A program made the translations under genes and the position numbers. Positions 20,805 through 34,137 of a stretch of 64,000 nt of DNA are shown here, piece after piece. Below the pieces are notes generated by a model that was given only the letters and a program-made list of their open reading frames with translations, was not told where the DNA came from and searched no databases. Position 1 is the stretch's first letter, and the number at the start of each line of letters is the position of its first letter. The DNA is from Diaporthe sp. PMI_573 (Eukaryota > Ascomycota > Sordariomycetes > Diaporthales > Diaporthaceae), in the NCBI GenBank assembly GCA_021399435.1, contig JAJTUP010000033.1:620001-684000 (forward strand), read 5' to 3'.

Positions 20805-22039
20805 ACTAGCGTAGACTGAAATACAAAGATACCGTAGCACCGTGTAGACAGTGCCCGCAGCGAGAAGATGATGAGGTGCAGGGGGACCAGACCGGGAGTA
20901 GACCTGGCTCGTACACAGTGAGGAGACTGAGGAGGGGGGAGGGGGGTGTGCCGAGTGAGGCGAGGGGCCTTTTGTGTGGTATCAATGTACCCAGGTCAAG
21001 TACTGTAGCAGACATGGGGTGCATCCGCCACGAGGGGAGCTCTCAGAATAGGTAAGACTAGGGAAGAAGCGGCAAGGTGACATTACCAGAGTCACAATGG
21101 TTGATGGTGTATGATGATGATGCCCTCTCGTGTGTTTTTGTTTCCCCTGTCCCCTTTCCCCCGTCCCATCACTCCTCGCACGTGTGTGTACATGTATGTT
21201 ATGTGTTGTCTGCTGTCTGCTCGTCTCTGGTGTGCGCGGACAGCAACTCCGTCCCCGTCCACATGGTAGGTGGGTCGTGGGGCAGTGTGGGTAAGCCCAG
21301 AGGCACACCCAGAGGCACACACAAAAGCAGGCGGCACGGACACACAGACGTGACCCATATTCGGGGAGGTACCTATCTATCTAGCAACCGGTGGTGGCTC
21401 ATCTCAGACTCGCTGGCTGGACAGGCTCACTCGTATCGGCGGTCGAGGAAGGGCGGAAATGAGTGCGAGGGCCAATTCTGAGATGAGCTGAACAGTTCTC
21501 GGCTCTGTGATCTGTGTGACGCGAGTACAGACGAGAGAGTGGGGTTGGTTGTAACGTCTGCCAGAAGCGCGTAACTCGCCATTGGTGACCCTGTCTGCTG
21601 TGTCCGTGTTTGTGTTTCGTCTGCGCCGCCCGCCATTTCAGTACTGCAGCCAGAGGACGGAGCCTGTCAAGCAGCGGACAAGAGACCCTGCGGCAAAGGA
21701 ACACAGACCTTGGGAGGAGGGGGGGAGGGGAGGGGACACGCCGGGGACGAGACGATGGCGACACAGCCATCAGCCCCATGTAGTGTTGTGCGACCGTATG
21801 AGGGGCACAGGCTCCAGATTCCGGGCTGTACGACGTGAGAAAGCTGGGTCGTGAGTGGTGTGTGGTTGGGTGGTGCTTTGTCAGACCAGCGGCCATGGCT
21901 GCAAGGCAGATGAATACATGCACGCACACATAGAAAGATCAAGATCATGGGGAGCAGGAGCCGTCTGCGTGGAAGGAGAAGGACTGACAGGCCACAGGGA
22001 CAGCAAAGGCGGGTGAGATGTGTGTGCCCCCCCCGGTCC

Positions 22040-22228
22040 ATGTTTCTCCCCTGTCTCTTGGTCCTTGGTGCCTTGTCCCTGGCCCTCGTCCCGTTGGTCG
22101 ACGCTGCGCTGTGTAACGTTGGCGCTAGTGCTGGCCAGCGAAAACGGGACGATTGTGGTGTACAATGTACTTCACCCGCCGGTCTTGACTGCTCTGCTGC
22201 CGTACTTGACTGGGTGGGAAGGCCTTGA
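22040..22228 (+). CDS. Candidate small secreted cysteine-containing peptide (speculative)
   Basis: An ATG-initiated 62-codon frame begins with a good signal-peptide profile: a hydrophobic run MFLPCLLVLGALSLAL and a VDA-type cleavage site near residue 22. The predicted mature part of about 40 residues holds four cysteines and a KR dibasic pair near residue 37, the kind of site Kex2 processes. No family is recognised. In this much GC-rich non-coding DNA, one such frame could arise by chance, and wobble-codon use does not separate it from background. It is listed because it is the only frame of the desert with a secretory look. Confidence 0.18.
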   Translation: MFLPCLLVLGALSLALVPLVDAALCNVGASAGQRKRDDCGVQCTSPAGLDCSAAVLDWVGRP

Positions 22229-23178
22229 CTGGCGATTAGAACAAACAATAAATTGACTGACCGACTACCTTACCTACCTCTAGTTACCTGCAGACAAGAA
22301 GGCACACGGCATCATCAGATGAAGGGAGGCGGCCGCGAAGAAAGTCACCGTTGTTGTTGTTGCTGTTTCCAACCGGGGTCCACCCCACTGCGACGTAGTG
22401 TACTGGGTTCTGCCCAGTCCAAAATGGCGGGTGGGAGGTGGACCGCAGGTGGACCGCAGGCTTCAGCATTCTCTCTGATCTTGTTGGTTGACGATCAGGG
22501 CCCCTTCCCAGGGTTGCAGACCTGGTGGAGCCGTGCCGCTGCGCCGGGGTGTGGTTAGGTAATTGCGGCCTCTGGGATGAGGCACGTACCTGTTGGGTAA
22601 AATTCGACATGCTGTGGCTCTTGCCAGAATTGGGAACCGCGGGCGGGGAGGCGATACTTTGGTACATTGGGCCACACTAGGCCGGGCAGCCCTTGCTTCC
22701 CCTCGTTCCTCAACCACTGACCGTCGGTACCTGCCGTCTGGTGGCCGGATGCCGGGGGAGGTGGGTACCGACCGGGTTGTACTCTGGAGACCGCATGTAA
22801 GGTCCTTTGGTAGGGCTATCGGGCGTGTGAGCCTGTGTGTGTGTTACTAGCCTCAACCGAGCTGGCTCGACTGAGTGTTATTGCCCAGATCGGCAAGGAC
22901 GGGGTCCCAATGCTGTGTCACCGTGTTGCATTTTATCGTCATGGTCGCGCATCGCAGGAGCTACTGCACATCCACACGTACAAGGCCGACCCGTCGTCCT
23001 GGGTCGTCGTCTCGCCCCGTCAGCACTTCCGGCTTCTTGCAGCTTGCCCAGGTGCACGCTGCACCCTGCGCGCACCACACAACACAAGATATCACATCAC
23101 ATCATCGGTCGGCGCTCCAGTGCGCCCATGCGCCACAAATAGCACTCCCCGATGTGAGCCTGTCTCCACGTCTCGGGT

Positions 23179-23206
23179 GCTCTGTGCTCTGCGCTCTGTG
23201 CTCTGC
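23179..23206. repeat. Tandem array, 7-nt unit GCTCTGY x4
   Basis: Alternating GCTCTGT and GCTCTGC copies, four in a row. Confidence 0.8.
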
Positions 23207-26200
23207 ACCGTGGGGCTCAACAGTTGTGCGCGACGACAGGCTATGACGAAGACGACTGAAGCAGGCGGTGCTGCAGTAAGTAGACCTGGCCCATTCGCCT
23301 GGTGTGGAGGCCGCGCAGGGATTTCTCAAACAGCAACAAACACCCTCAAGTCTGGCATTGCGAGGCATTGCGAATGGAAATGAGCCAACACCCTCTGCAT
23401 TGTGTGCTGTGCGCTTCCGCGCACCCTGTCAAGTCCGTGGGCCGCAACGCATTGACCAACGGCTGACGGCAGCATGGGGCAGGCCTGTTTGGAGGTCGAG
23501 CACTGAACACTGGTACGCTGGGGCTGTGGCAGCTATCACAGTTACGATGGCGTCTCAAATGCGCCAGTGCATCCGGGGGACATGGGCAAAATACCTGCCC
23601 AACAAGCGCTCTGGCTATCGGCATCACTTGCCCTAATGACAGCGCAGGACGGCAGGGACGACGGCCCTTTTGCACAGGACTGCAGGTGGACTCCATGCGT
23701 CTTAGATGGTTCAGATCAACGGCCCGCGGCCGGTATGGTCAGTACTGTACGATGAGGGACCCATGTTCACGATCTGCGACCAGAGCTGGGAAAGCCCGCA
23801 TGCACGGACGCAAGACTCGCCACCAAGGCATAACACATGGGGACATCATTCAGCAGATTGACTTGGTGATGCGTGCGACGAGCGCGGTGTGATAACCCTG
23901 ACGAGCACAGCACGCCTGGACCCTGCCCGTCGAGATGAAAAGTAGTGCAGTCCTTTCAAGGCACATGAGCTGAGCTCATGGCTGGACTGCCAGGGGTATC
24001 CAGATCCTCGACGAGTGGCTCGGTGTGTCAGTCCGAAGGTCCGCAGTGTTGCTGGACCAGAAGTCGTAAGTTGTGGTCTGGGCGTCGACGTGGTATGCTC
24101 TGCTCCGCGCTGCTGGCTCAATTCGAGAAATACCTGGATTATGTGAGAGGGCCGATGTGACAGAGAGACTGAGGGGATTTCTATTTGACAAGAACACACT
24201 TCCCTGTCCCGTGTGGACTGGTCTGCCGTGTAAACACTGCTAAAAAGAAATATGGGTGCGCGAAGGATAATGTGCGACAGGCAGTCTAGTCTGGGCTACT
24301 TTGTGTCGCCTGTTACTATCGGCGCTTCTCAGCCCATCACCTTGTTGGCGCGGCAAACAACCTTCCGACACTATCTTTTCTAGACGCAAAATGAGCGCTT
24401 GCGGAAGTGAGGCGAGACCCCAGATGCCAAAGGAATATGATTCGATGCGTGCTCTACGTGGTGCTGTGCCATGTAAAAAGGACAGAGACACAGAGACCGA
24501 GGGGCTGTGGGGACTATCGTGCATGTATGCCAACCCCCCCCCCTTCAGACCCGACCTCATGGAAAACCACCTGTTGTCGAAGACACTCGTGACGTTCCCC
24601 CGTCACTCCCCAACCCAGCCATCAGTAGGATCGCTTGGATATTGGCTTGTTGTTCCTATCTCGTTCTATTTAGAGGCACAATGGCGCCTGGTACCTGGCC
24701 CATCAGGCCCGACCGCCACGACTGTCTTGGTGGTGATGCTCCAAGGGGCATAGTCTGCAGGACACACCCCCACCAAGGGTATCGCGTGCAGGCTGGCGTC
24801 CCATTTTCTGGCTGCAACCCCCCCCCCCTTCCCCACCCTCCCAAACTCAATTGCGGAATGGACGCTGTCCCGAGTCTGTGGGACGCCAAGCACTGAAAAC
24901 GTGCGAGCTTATGCTGTGGTCCTTCAAACCGTCCCAACACGCAGCTCACGCACGGCAATCAGCAGCCCGCATCTGGTGTGTCAATATTTGAACAATGCCA
25001 CAAGTTATGATTCCCGTCATCTCAGTGTTGAATCGACTCGGCGCCGGGTCTCGTACGAAACAACACTTTGGATGCACATAAGCCCTGGCCGGTCTGTTGT
25101 TCAGACCGGGGACCCCCCCTCCTTGAGACTGACCCACCCTGGCCCCCCCCAAATCCCAAGGGTCTGGTGTCGCCGTCTTATCACCTGAAATCATGCCCAC
25201 TAATCAATTCTGAAGCAACAAGGGTGGCTCGGCTCTCCAGGCTCGTCAAGTTCTCCCTCTGGCATGGCCCGTACTCACCATGGACGCAGGGTGGTACTTA
25301 GGAGGAAAAGAAGAGACGTCACGTCGCCAACTGTCGGTGGTCTCGTGGAAACCCCACCCGCCCTTGCCCCGGTGATATCACGTCCCGCGGGAATACGCTT
25401 CGGGGTTTGCTCGCAGACCAGAAACTTCGGGCTTTGAGGGAGTCTTAGCTGCCAAGGAATCCGTGTTGAGAATAATGGCTGGCGATAGCCGCATCTCGAC
25501 GTTGCACTCTCAGAGTCTAGCGTGGCACCCACCAGCGAAGCCTTGCTTCCAACCGACCTTGCCTGGGATGCATTGCTCCAGAGTTGGGGTCCTGCTCACG
25601 CCAAAGCAGCAATGCTGGGACTCACGGGACGAGCATGTGCTGCAGCTTTGAATGTTCAGCGCTGGCAGCCTCATTATCGTTTGCTCAACCCCTTACGACA
25701 TGTTTTACCACATGAGATCCGAGTCCTGCTTCTCATGGCATTGCTTCGTGTGCCTTGTACCCCTGCACCTCACCCACGACCTGCCGTCGTCAGCCAATGA
25801 CATTTCGCAGTCGCTACCAGACCGTTGCGCCGGGCGCTTGCTGGGTCGATCGCCCTTCATCAGGGTGTGGTGGCCTGGGCCCCGAAACCCGACACTAGTG
25901 GGCAGCACAGGGTGGGTGGGTTGACGGCCCTGACGGCGTCGTGGGCTGCACTTGGGAGCAGGCAACGTACACAGTAGCTCGCCTCCTGCTCACAGCCGGC
26001 CTCGCCCAAGAGCTGCAGGCGAGATGAAACGTGCCTCCCTTGGGGGGCAAAATGCCCGAAGAAGCAAAGACGGACTGCGATGTCTGTTTTTCATCACGAG
26101 GACCTTGCTGTGTTCGACGCAAGGGGTGAAAAGGGGCGTGTACGCCGGTGTGGAGAGGCGAGATTGCCCTCCCGACCTGATGTCCATGCTGCTCCGTGCT

Positions 26201-28034
26201 GAGGGGCAGCCTGCCTACCCGGGTGGCTGGTTCCGTCCGAACCACCAACGACCCTGGCAGCTGAGGACCACTGGCCAGCTAGGTGCTGTAGCTGCCTGGC
26301 GAGCGCACACGGTGATCCGGGTATCGCGTACTTTAATCTCACTGTTCACGGCTCTGCTCGCCTGGTTCCGCAGCGTTGGCAGATGGGAGGAGCAATTAGG
26401 TCCGCACCCTGCTTCTCTCCCGCGTGGCGTCTGCCTCTTTCCGCCGGGCGTGCTGGCCAGCTAGCCCCGGCAACAATCGGACGGCCTGACAGTATTTCAA
26501 TGGCGCAAGAGGGTGGTCTGCCTCTTACTCGTCAGACAGCCCATGACTACCACGCTGACAGTCAGAGTATCCCGCGTCCTGGGTACGTGCACTGCATTTG
26601 CTGCAGGACGTGTGGCACGGGGTTGGGGCCGGGGGGCGGGGGGGCGCGCAGACTTGTTCTAGAAGATCATATGACCAGCGGCCATGGCGGCCAATTCTGC
26701 TGGTGGTCTCCTCCTGCATGAGGACAGCAGGCCATCGACCCGAACGCATGGGCGAGATTATGTACGGGGGCCGCAAACGTGGGGAGATTGATGAGCAAGG
26801 AGCCTGCGCACCAGGAACCCTCCCAGCCCTTGGCGACCCTTCCCCTGCCCTCCAAACTCAGTGCCAGCGGGTAAACTCGGCGAAGCAGATCACCGCCCAA
26901 ACAATAGCGCGAGAGCACCAGACAGCATCATGATGCGCCGTGACGAGCACCGCCAGTGGGAGCAACCCGACGTCACCCCCACAGATCAGCTCATTTGGCC
27001 TCTGGCCGGCACCCAGGACGCTGGTGCCCCTGACCTCTTTCGATAATGGCTGAATGATTGACATGGAGGGGCACTCCTTCTCCTGTAGGGGACGATTGAA
27101 GGTTTAGACTTGCATCCTAGAATGCCTCCCTACCTCGTGGGCAGCGTGGCCCCCGCAGTCGGCCTCCGCGCATCATCGACTACGTCGGCCATGCTGTACG
27201 GTGCACCAGCAAGAGCGGTGAATGTCAGCAACCAGCCTTGCCCTGGATGCCGTGTTCTATATCGAGACTCGTGGCAGGCTAATCGGCCAGTGGTGTGGTG
27301 GTGGTGGTGGCTGGCAGAGCCGGTCGTGGCCATGTGTAAGGGCCGTGGCCGTGGCCGTGGCCTGGCGTGTCCCTGACCTCAGATTCAGATCTCAGACCGC
27401 AGACTTCAGACTTCAGGCACCGATATCGCCGAGACAGCCAAATGCGCCGGCAACCGGCGACAGCCCTGTGGCATGGGCGGCATTCCTTCAAGATTTCTTT
27501 CAATCTGCTGTGCCTCGTCCCGGCTGACGAGATCCCAGGGGGGCCACGAGGCTTGAAGCCGCGAGCTCCACCAAACCTCGCTGCAAGAGAAGGTACCTCA
27601 GGTGGGTAACGGGTTCTGAGGCTGCAGGGGTTCGCCCGACTGAGGGCGATGTTGGGCTTCCACCCCAGCCTTCCCAGCCAGCCAGGCTTAGGTTGCGAGC
27701 TCTGACTGTTCCTGCATGGAAAAATCGTTGCTCCGCCCTGCGGAATGCTCACACCGCTGGCGTGTGCCCTGACTTCGCTGGCATATGCAATCTGGCCATG
27801 GCTCAATTTTCCAGCGTCAACCCGGGGCCATTTTCCTGCAGACTCCCCGCCCTTTGGCGGCTCGGCGTGACAAGATGAAGAGAACAGCGCTATCAGGTGG
27901 ACTAGGGCGATTGGGGAAGTATTATGATTACGGGTGGGCGTTGTGCAGTATACCGAGCAGCAGGCCATCCGCCACGAAGGAACCTGGCTTAATCCAGGCA
28001 TAATTCGTCTGAAAAATTGGCCAAGGGCCGCTGG

Positions 28035-28072
28035 TTCCTGTTCCTGCTCCTGCTCCTGCTCCCGTTCCTGTG
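28035..28072. repeat. CCTGYT hexanucleotide array
   Basis: Roughly six copies of a TCCTGC/TTCCTG unit. On the - strand it gives the (EQ)n stretch inside the spurious 442-codon frame. Confidence 0.75.
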
Positions 28073-30492
28073 CTTTGCCTGCCTCCAGAGCACAGGCCAA
28101 AGTCTGGCAGCTGCAGTGATGACGATGACCAGGAGGGTACCAGATGCAGTATAAGTTACGTACCTCTGCAATTCGAACTGCTCGCCCCCCCCCACCCCCC
28201 GGTTCCTCCACTCGTTGTTGTGTGTGGAGCTCACAAAGGGACCTACCTGTTCCAGGGAAGCAAATCCACTTCCTGAGTCTGTTTCTGTTTCTGTCTCTGT
28301 TCCGGGGCGGGGAGACAGGGTCGTTGTCCATGGCGGCGACAGCTACAGCCAAACTGTGGTAGTGGTCCGTCTTGCCCAAAGGGTGTCTGCCTAATGCCAC
28401 AGAGTCGAAAGCTTGCATCTCAGCCGGGATTGCCCCGTCATCCGATGCACGCCAGCTCGCATCGGACCCGAAGTTCGATGGCCGCAGCGCAGCGTTGCAT
28501 TGCCTCAGGTGCAGCCCTGGAGGTTGCATATGCCCTCGTGGGGATGGCGCAGAGCAGGCAGATTGACCAAGGCCCCAACGAAAGCGACGAGACCCATCAA
28601 GATCCATTTGCCGCCGTCCGCTCCTTGAGCCGTTACACCCGGTGTAACGCCACCAAAAGGCCCTCTACCTTCCCTTCCCCTCCAGGGTTCGCCAAATCGG
28701 GGGTGCCTAGATTTCTGCGATGCCTGGATCTGGCGACGAGCCGGCCTCAGGATGAAGCGACCGCAAGCGACTGGTGTCGCACACGAGCATGCGCCATCGC
28801 GACACTGAAACGCTTTTGGCGGCAATTCCTTGGCTGGCCAACCGCTGGCCAACCCGCCTGGTCCCCGTAGTGAAGGCACTCAGCTCCTGCAGCGCGCCAG
28901 GTGCTCGGTTTTGCTGGCAGCTGGCAACTTGAACCAGGCCGTCAGATTCTAGGCCGTCCTTACGCGGTAGAAGCACTCACGGTGGTACGTACCGTGCTCG
29001 AGTCATAACCTCTTCCGGCCGTGCGGTACAGCCTATTCCCGGGGCCCCTATCAAGATCAAGCAGTCTGGGCCGCAAACAACGATCGTCCTTCGGCAGTCC
29101 AGATTCTGTTCCGCCCGCCCTGTGATTTGCAAATCTTTCAAGTCAGCAGTCTCGCCGAGCAACGATGTCGCAACTGGCCCGTGTTGGTGCTCGTGCGAGA
29201 ACCCACAGCCGAGCTGCGGCAGGGTCTCGTCTCTACAGGCAGGTACCTCTGCGAGGTCTTGAGGGACGGGCACAGCAGGTTCCCATGATCTTTCCGATCC
29301 GATTGGGATTGATAATTGGTCTCGGTCGTCGCAGTCGACCCCGCTTACCACAAGGCTCGGGCGGCGACGGACCCTGTTGGACTTGTTCCCCGGGGCTGCG
29401 GGGACCGCTGATCCTTACCGTAACTTGGCGACCCTCTTGTGGAACCACTTTCCAGCACTGCGGTAACAGTAGCAATCTTCGGGTTCTTTCTTATCGGAAT
29501 CGGAGCAGGCCGCACACGTAGTGTAAGTGTACATCGAACGACCAACTGCATTTGTTCTCGCGGCTTCCTCGCAGGCTCGCTACCGGGCGACAGGGCCGGA
29601 TCGCACAGGAGGCGTGGGCCGACCTGGGTCGACCTGGGCCGCGCTTGCCAGGCGAATCACACTGGACGCAAGCCTTACGCAGCGTGGTTGTCGTCCCTTT
29701 TTCAACATGGCTGCTGGTACCGTTGCAAGTACAAGGGCGACCAGCCCGATCAAGGATGTGCACTAAGTTGCGGCCCGCCCACCCTTGATCAAGTCGCAGC
29801 GTCGGGGGGTTTTCATTCGTCAAGGTTCGGCGTGTTGGGACATGCAATCGCACCCGGGAAATGCTCATGCTGCCAGACTAGCAGAGTGGGTCTGGCCTTG
29901 GCATTTGGCTGGGTCCAGTTCATCGCAGGTAAACTCACAGCGTGTCATGGCCTACAAAAGAACCCTGTTCAATGCAACACAGTGGGAAAGGGGGTGGGCA
30001 CGTGGGCAGCAGCCAACACCGCGGCCATTGTCGTCGCCCAGCACCAGCGACTAGACTGACAGAAGAGCCCACCGGATACTGTGGTAGATTTATTGCACCT
30101 CGGCGTGCCACCAAGGCCTGCATGAACCAGCACAAATGAGCTGCTGAAGGCTGGAGCCATCTGAGTGGTCGGGTACCAACCTGCTGAGCTGCACGATCCG
30201 CGGCGCAGGGAAAGCCAGAGATTAGCAGCAGCCTCGTCCATCCCCACGATACAACTCCGGGGTCAGTAACAGAGGGCGTCGGCACCGGACAACGGCCGAG
30301 ATGGTGGTATTCATTTGGCCATGGCAGAGACTCTGGAAGGCGGTGCGCGCTTGAGTCTCTGGCACACTTTTCTCCTGGGGTTACACAGCCCACTTTCGAG
30401 GTGGCACAGTGCTTACATGGGGGCCACTTTGTGTTACCATGACAGTCTCCAGTCCTCTCGAATTAGCCGCGCCTGGGCGGGACACGCCAGGT

Positions 30493-30546
30493 TGCACTGG
30501 CTGCACTGGCTGCACTGGCTGCACTGGCTGCACTGGCTGCACGGGC
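30493..30546. repeat. Tandem array, 9-nt unit TGCACTGGC x6
   Basis: Five perfect copies and a sixth with one change (TGCACGGGC). The 9-nt period keeps all frames open, but none of the flanking sequence looks coding. Confidence 0.9.
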
Positions 30547-33500
30547 TGTGCCACATCAAGGCACCCAGGTTACGCAGGCGACTGCCCACTTTGACCTGCA
30601 GTACTGGCCCAACAGTCGGTCAGACTATCAGAGCCGTGCAAACAACAGCTCATTCATGCTGCAGGAGATGGGTCAAATGAGGCAGTCGCTGAATACACGC
30701 CCCCCACCCCTACTGTGTACACATCTGGGAAGCCCGGCGCACATGTCACCTGCTGACGTACATGTACCACAATCGAGTCCTACGGAAATTGTTAAGGCCA
30801 CCGACAATTACCCCCATTCTGCATGGGTGGGCACGCACAAGCTCAACCGCCTGTCGCGCACATGAGCCCCAGGCCCTCCCTTCCCCCTTCCCCCCCCCCC
30901 AAAAACAATGATGATGATAATGCGTGCAACAAAAGTCGGCAGAGCATCACGTCCAAGTGCCCCGCAGTTATACGAACATGATGCAGCTTGTCTTGGTGGT
31001 GGTCAGTCTTCGGCGGAACGACGCATGCGAGGGGGCCCGGGAGACAATTCGGACAACGCCAGACAAGGCCAGACAACGGCAGTTCGCACGGTTTGCACGG
31101 GAGGATTGCTTTGTCGTGGGTACTCCCGCAGCCCTACAGGGCTCAGGCACCGCTTTCGGGCTCTCCCTGAGAACACCACCGAGATAGGTTACGCAACGTC
31201 GTCGGCCATGGCCTGGTAGCACGCGTCCTGCTGACCGTTGGGCTACCCTCCGCCGCCGCGCATAGTCAACGGCTGCCCGCTCCACTGCGGCTTGGTGTGA
31301 TCGGGCACATGAGAGGCATCGGTTTCGCCACCAGAACTTGTGAAATGGGCAAAATTCACGCTTGAACAACGGCTATTCGCACGTAGAAAATCTGCGGCGT
31401 CTATGTGGGCGCAGAGTTGCGCCTCGATTGTTTGGAGCTGTGGCCAGTCACCGGCCTGCAAAGCCCTGGCCTCGTAGCTGAGTGCGAAACCCTGGACCGG
31501 CCATGATCGAGCGACAATGCACGCGGTCATTGGACAGGGAACGGCACGGACAACAAAGAGTCGGAACTCGCAATGCTGCTTAATGCCACGACCAGATGTT
31601 CTGGCGTTGGCGTCATTGAGCAGTCCAGGTTATCACAAGCTTGCTGCGTGGAGGCTCTGGCAGACAAGTCGAAGAGAATCTTGGTTTCTCTGTCAGCTCG
31701 TCACCAAGGGTCCCAAGCCGGCGGCATCAGGTCTTGCTTATGGGTCAGTTGCTGTCGAGACACGAACACGCTGACTGGTGCCCGCTAGTCTAAGACTCGA
31801 TCTCAATGACGCCCAATCAAAATATGTCATGGCCCAGACGCAATAGCTTCATCATCTTCAACTCGGACAGCCAAGGCCTTCCCTTTGTCTCCGTCGGTCG
31901 AGCTGTTTGGCCGAACATCCCAGCCTGCCGGAGTGTGTGGTGGGCCGTAGCGGTGGACAGAGCCTCCATCGTCTCCCTCGTAAGGAAGAACGGTGCAGGA
32001 CCAGCAGGGGCCTCCCACATTGTCTATTGGCCGGCTCGCCGTCAGGTGTGACTGGGTTACAATGCTGATGGGCATTGTGCCTGCGCTGCTGCAATCCCCT
32101 AACCAAGAGCCCGAGCCATGTGGCCATCCTTCGTGAAGTCGAGCCAACGAGTTCGGTCCAGCATGCAGTCATCCCCAGGGCGGGTTAAGAACACGGTCTA
32201 TCCGAGCCGTGTGGAAGCCAGATCCAGCGAGCTCCCATTCAATCATACTGTCCAGCGCAGGTCGGGGCTAGCTCTAGATCTCACCCGTTGGCACCATGCC
32301 CGAGAGGTCCCTGAGCTGGGCGAAGCTGGCAAACATGGGCATCCCCGCACGAGGAAACTCTCTTGGGCGGCGACTACCTCCCCAAGGGATGGGCTCCAGC
32401 CCTACGGCCACCCTTAGTTCATTGTCCTCTCCGGGTGAGCTACAGCAGCACCAGCCGCACGTAGTATGATATCACGGTGCCGTGAGATCTTGTGCAATGT
32501 TTCGCAAAGAATCTGTGCAACCGAAGCACGGGTAAGAGTGGCATTCCAGTCGGAGCCCGTGTGTACTGGCATCTAATTGCGGTGCCAGAGACGCGTGCTT
32601 GGTGCTTGGAATGAAGAGTTAAGCGCATTGGACAAGAGATGGACCTGCTCGTCGGATGCCCCTGTAAGCCACTGTTCTCTGGCTCAGTCGAAATGAGGAC
32701 CCACGGCCAAAACAAGACGGGAGCCTACTTGGGCAGTTGTCAAAAAAGGCGGAGGATAAGCTCAGCAAACGGCAAGGGATCCAAAAAAAAAAATCATAAA
32801 AAAAAATCCGATGCTCTCTGCCAGCCTGTGCAGGCTCATAGGAGATCGACACTAGCCGACCAGGGAAAAGCTGTCACCGCACAGAATATGCATCAAACGG
32901 GGGTTCTTTTGCACGCCATGCTACGGTGGTATCCAATGGACATGGACCCTAGCTCTCTCTGTCTCGTTGCTACCAGGGGTAGCAGTGATCGCAAAAAGCT
33001 ATCGACAGCTCCGTACCACCCTGCCCACGAACCATGGTGAAGAAGACGCCCCACCCCTTTGGCAGCACCTTGAGGGCTCTGCATCACGACAGCGAAGAAG
33101 CTGATCGCCGTTACACAAGATGGCGTTTGGAGATATCCTCGGCTTCTTGCTGCTCCAATGCTTCTCCGGCCTGGGATAACGCAATTCGCAGAAGGCGGTC
33201 CCGATGGCTGGCTCGGTAGGGCTGTGTCTAAGCTGCAATCCGTCCCTTGGCCGCGGTCAAACACATGCAAACAGAGGATCGCTTATCAGTTGTGATTGCA
33301 GCTTCCGAAACGCCGGGAACCAGTACCGGGATTGGAGCTGGCTTTTGAAGTTGTGGGCCGCCGTCTCCCTACTGTGTAGAACGGCCGCAAGGGCCCATTG
33401 AAATGGCTGGCGAGAACCAGGGCCGTTGCTCCGCCTTCAAGGGTCGGCCACAAGGCGGATTCTCTCAATTAACTCCTGGCTGGGGCGGGTCGTGCTATTA

Positions 33501-34092
33501 ACCGATTGTGCCCGCCTAAAAAAAAACACCGGTCCCGAGGCCGAGGAACAGCCACGGTGCCAGCAGGCAGATGCATTTGCTGCGAAGGGATTGGCCTGTT
33601 CGCCTCGGTCTCCGCTGTCGATACTTTGCCGGGGCCCAGGTTTGCAAAGATATCCTTCTCGTCCGGTCTAGCCCCCGCAGCCCTAATCAATGTTCTTGCT
33701 GGGCTAGCACAAGCATATGTGCCATCGTCTCGTCTATTCTTGTTGTCGCTGCGGAGCAAGCTGCTCTCTCCGCCTAACTCGACGATACGCTGTGGGCAGG
33801 TCGGCTTGGCGCCGGCCAAATGCTGATGTTGATGACTGTGTGCCACCGCGCTCTTTCGCTAGAGGCCGGCGTCACGTTGACTGGTATTTATTTCACGTGC
33901 TGATGTACGTCAATCTCGCTGCAGCACGTCTGGCGCAAGGAAACCCCCTCGCGGGCTGCGGGTGGTGGCAGGTCTCTGGCCGTGATTCGCCAGCTCGCCG
34001 GAACAGGCACAGCAGCCCCCAACTCGCGATCTGGATCAGGACATAATGTGCCTCTCAGGAGCAAGCCACGTATCTGGTCCTTTTCCCAAAGA

Positions 34093-34137
34093 GGGCGGGG
34101 ACGGGGGACGGGAGACGGGGCACGGGGCACGGGGGAC
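34093..34137 (+). repeat. ACGGGGC/GACGGGG G-rich array
   Basis: Seven runs of three to five G within 45 nt, spaced by AC/CAC/AGAC. It fits an intramolecular quadruplex pattern on the + strand. Confidence 0.75.

Noticed and set aside
30493..30546. Repeat array as a possible CRISPR
   Set aside because: Nine-nt units without spacers in a eukaryotic genome; a plain tandem repeat.
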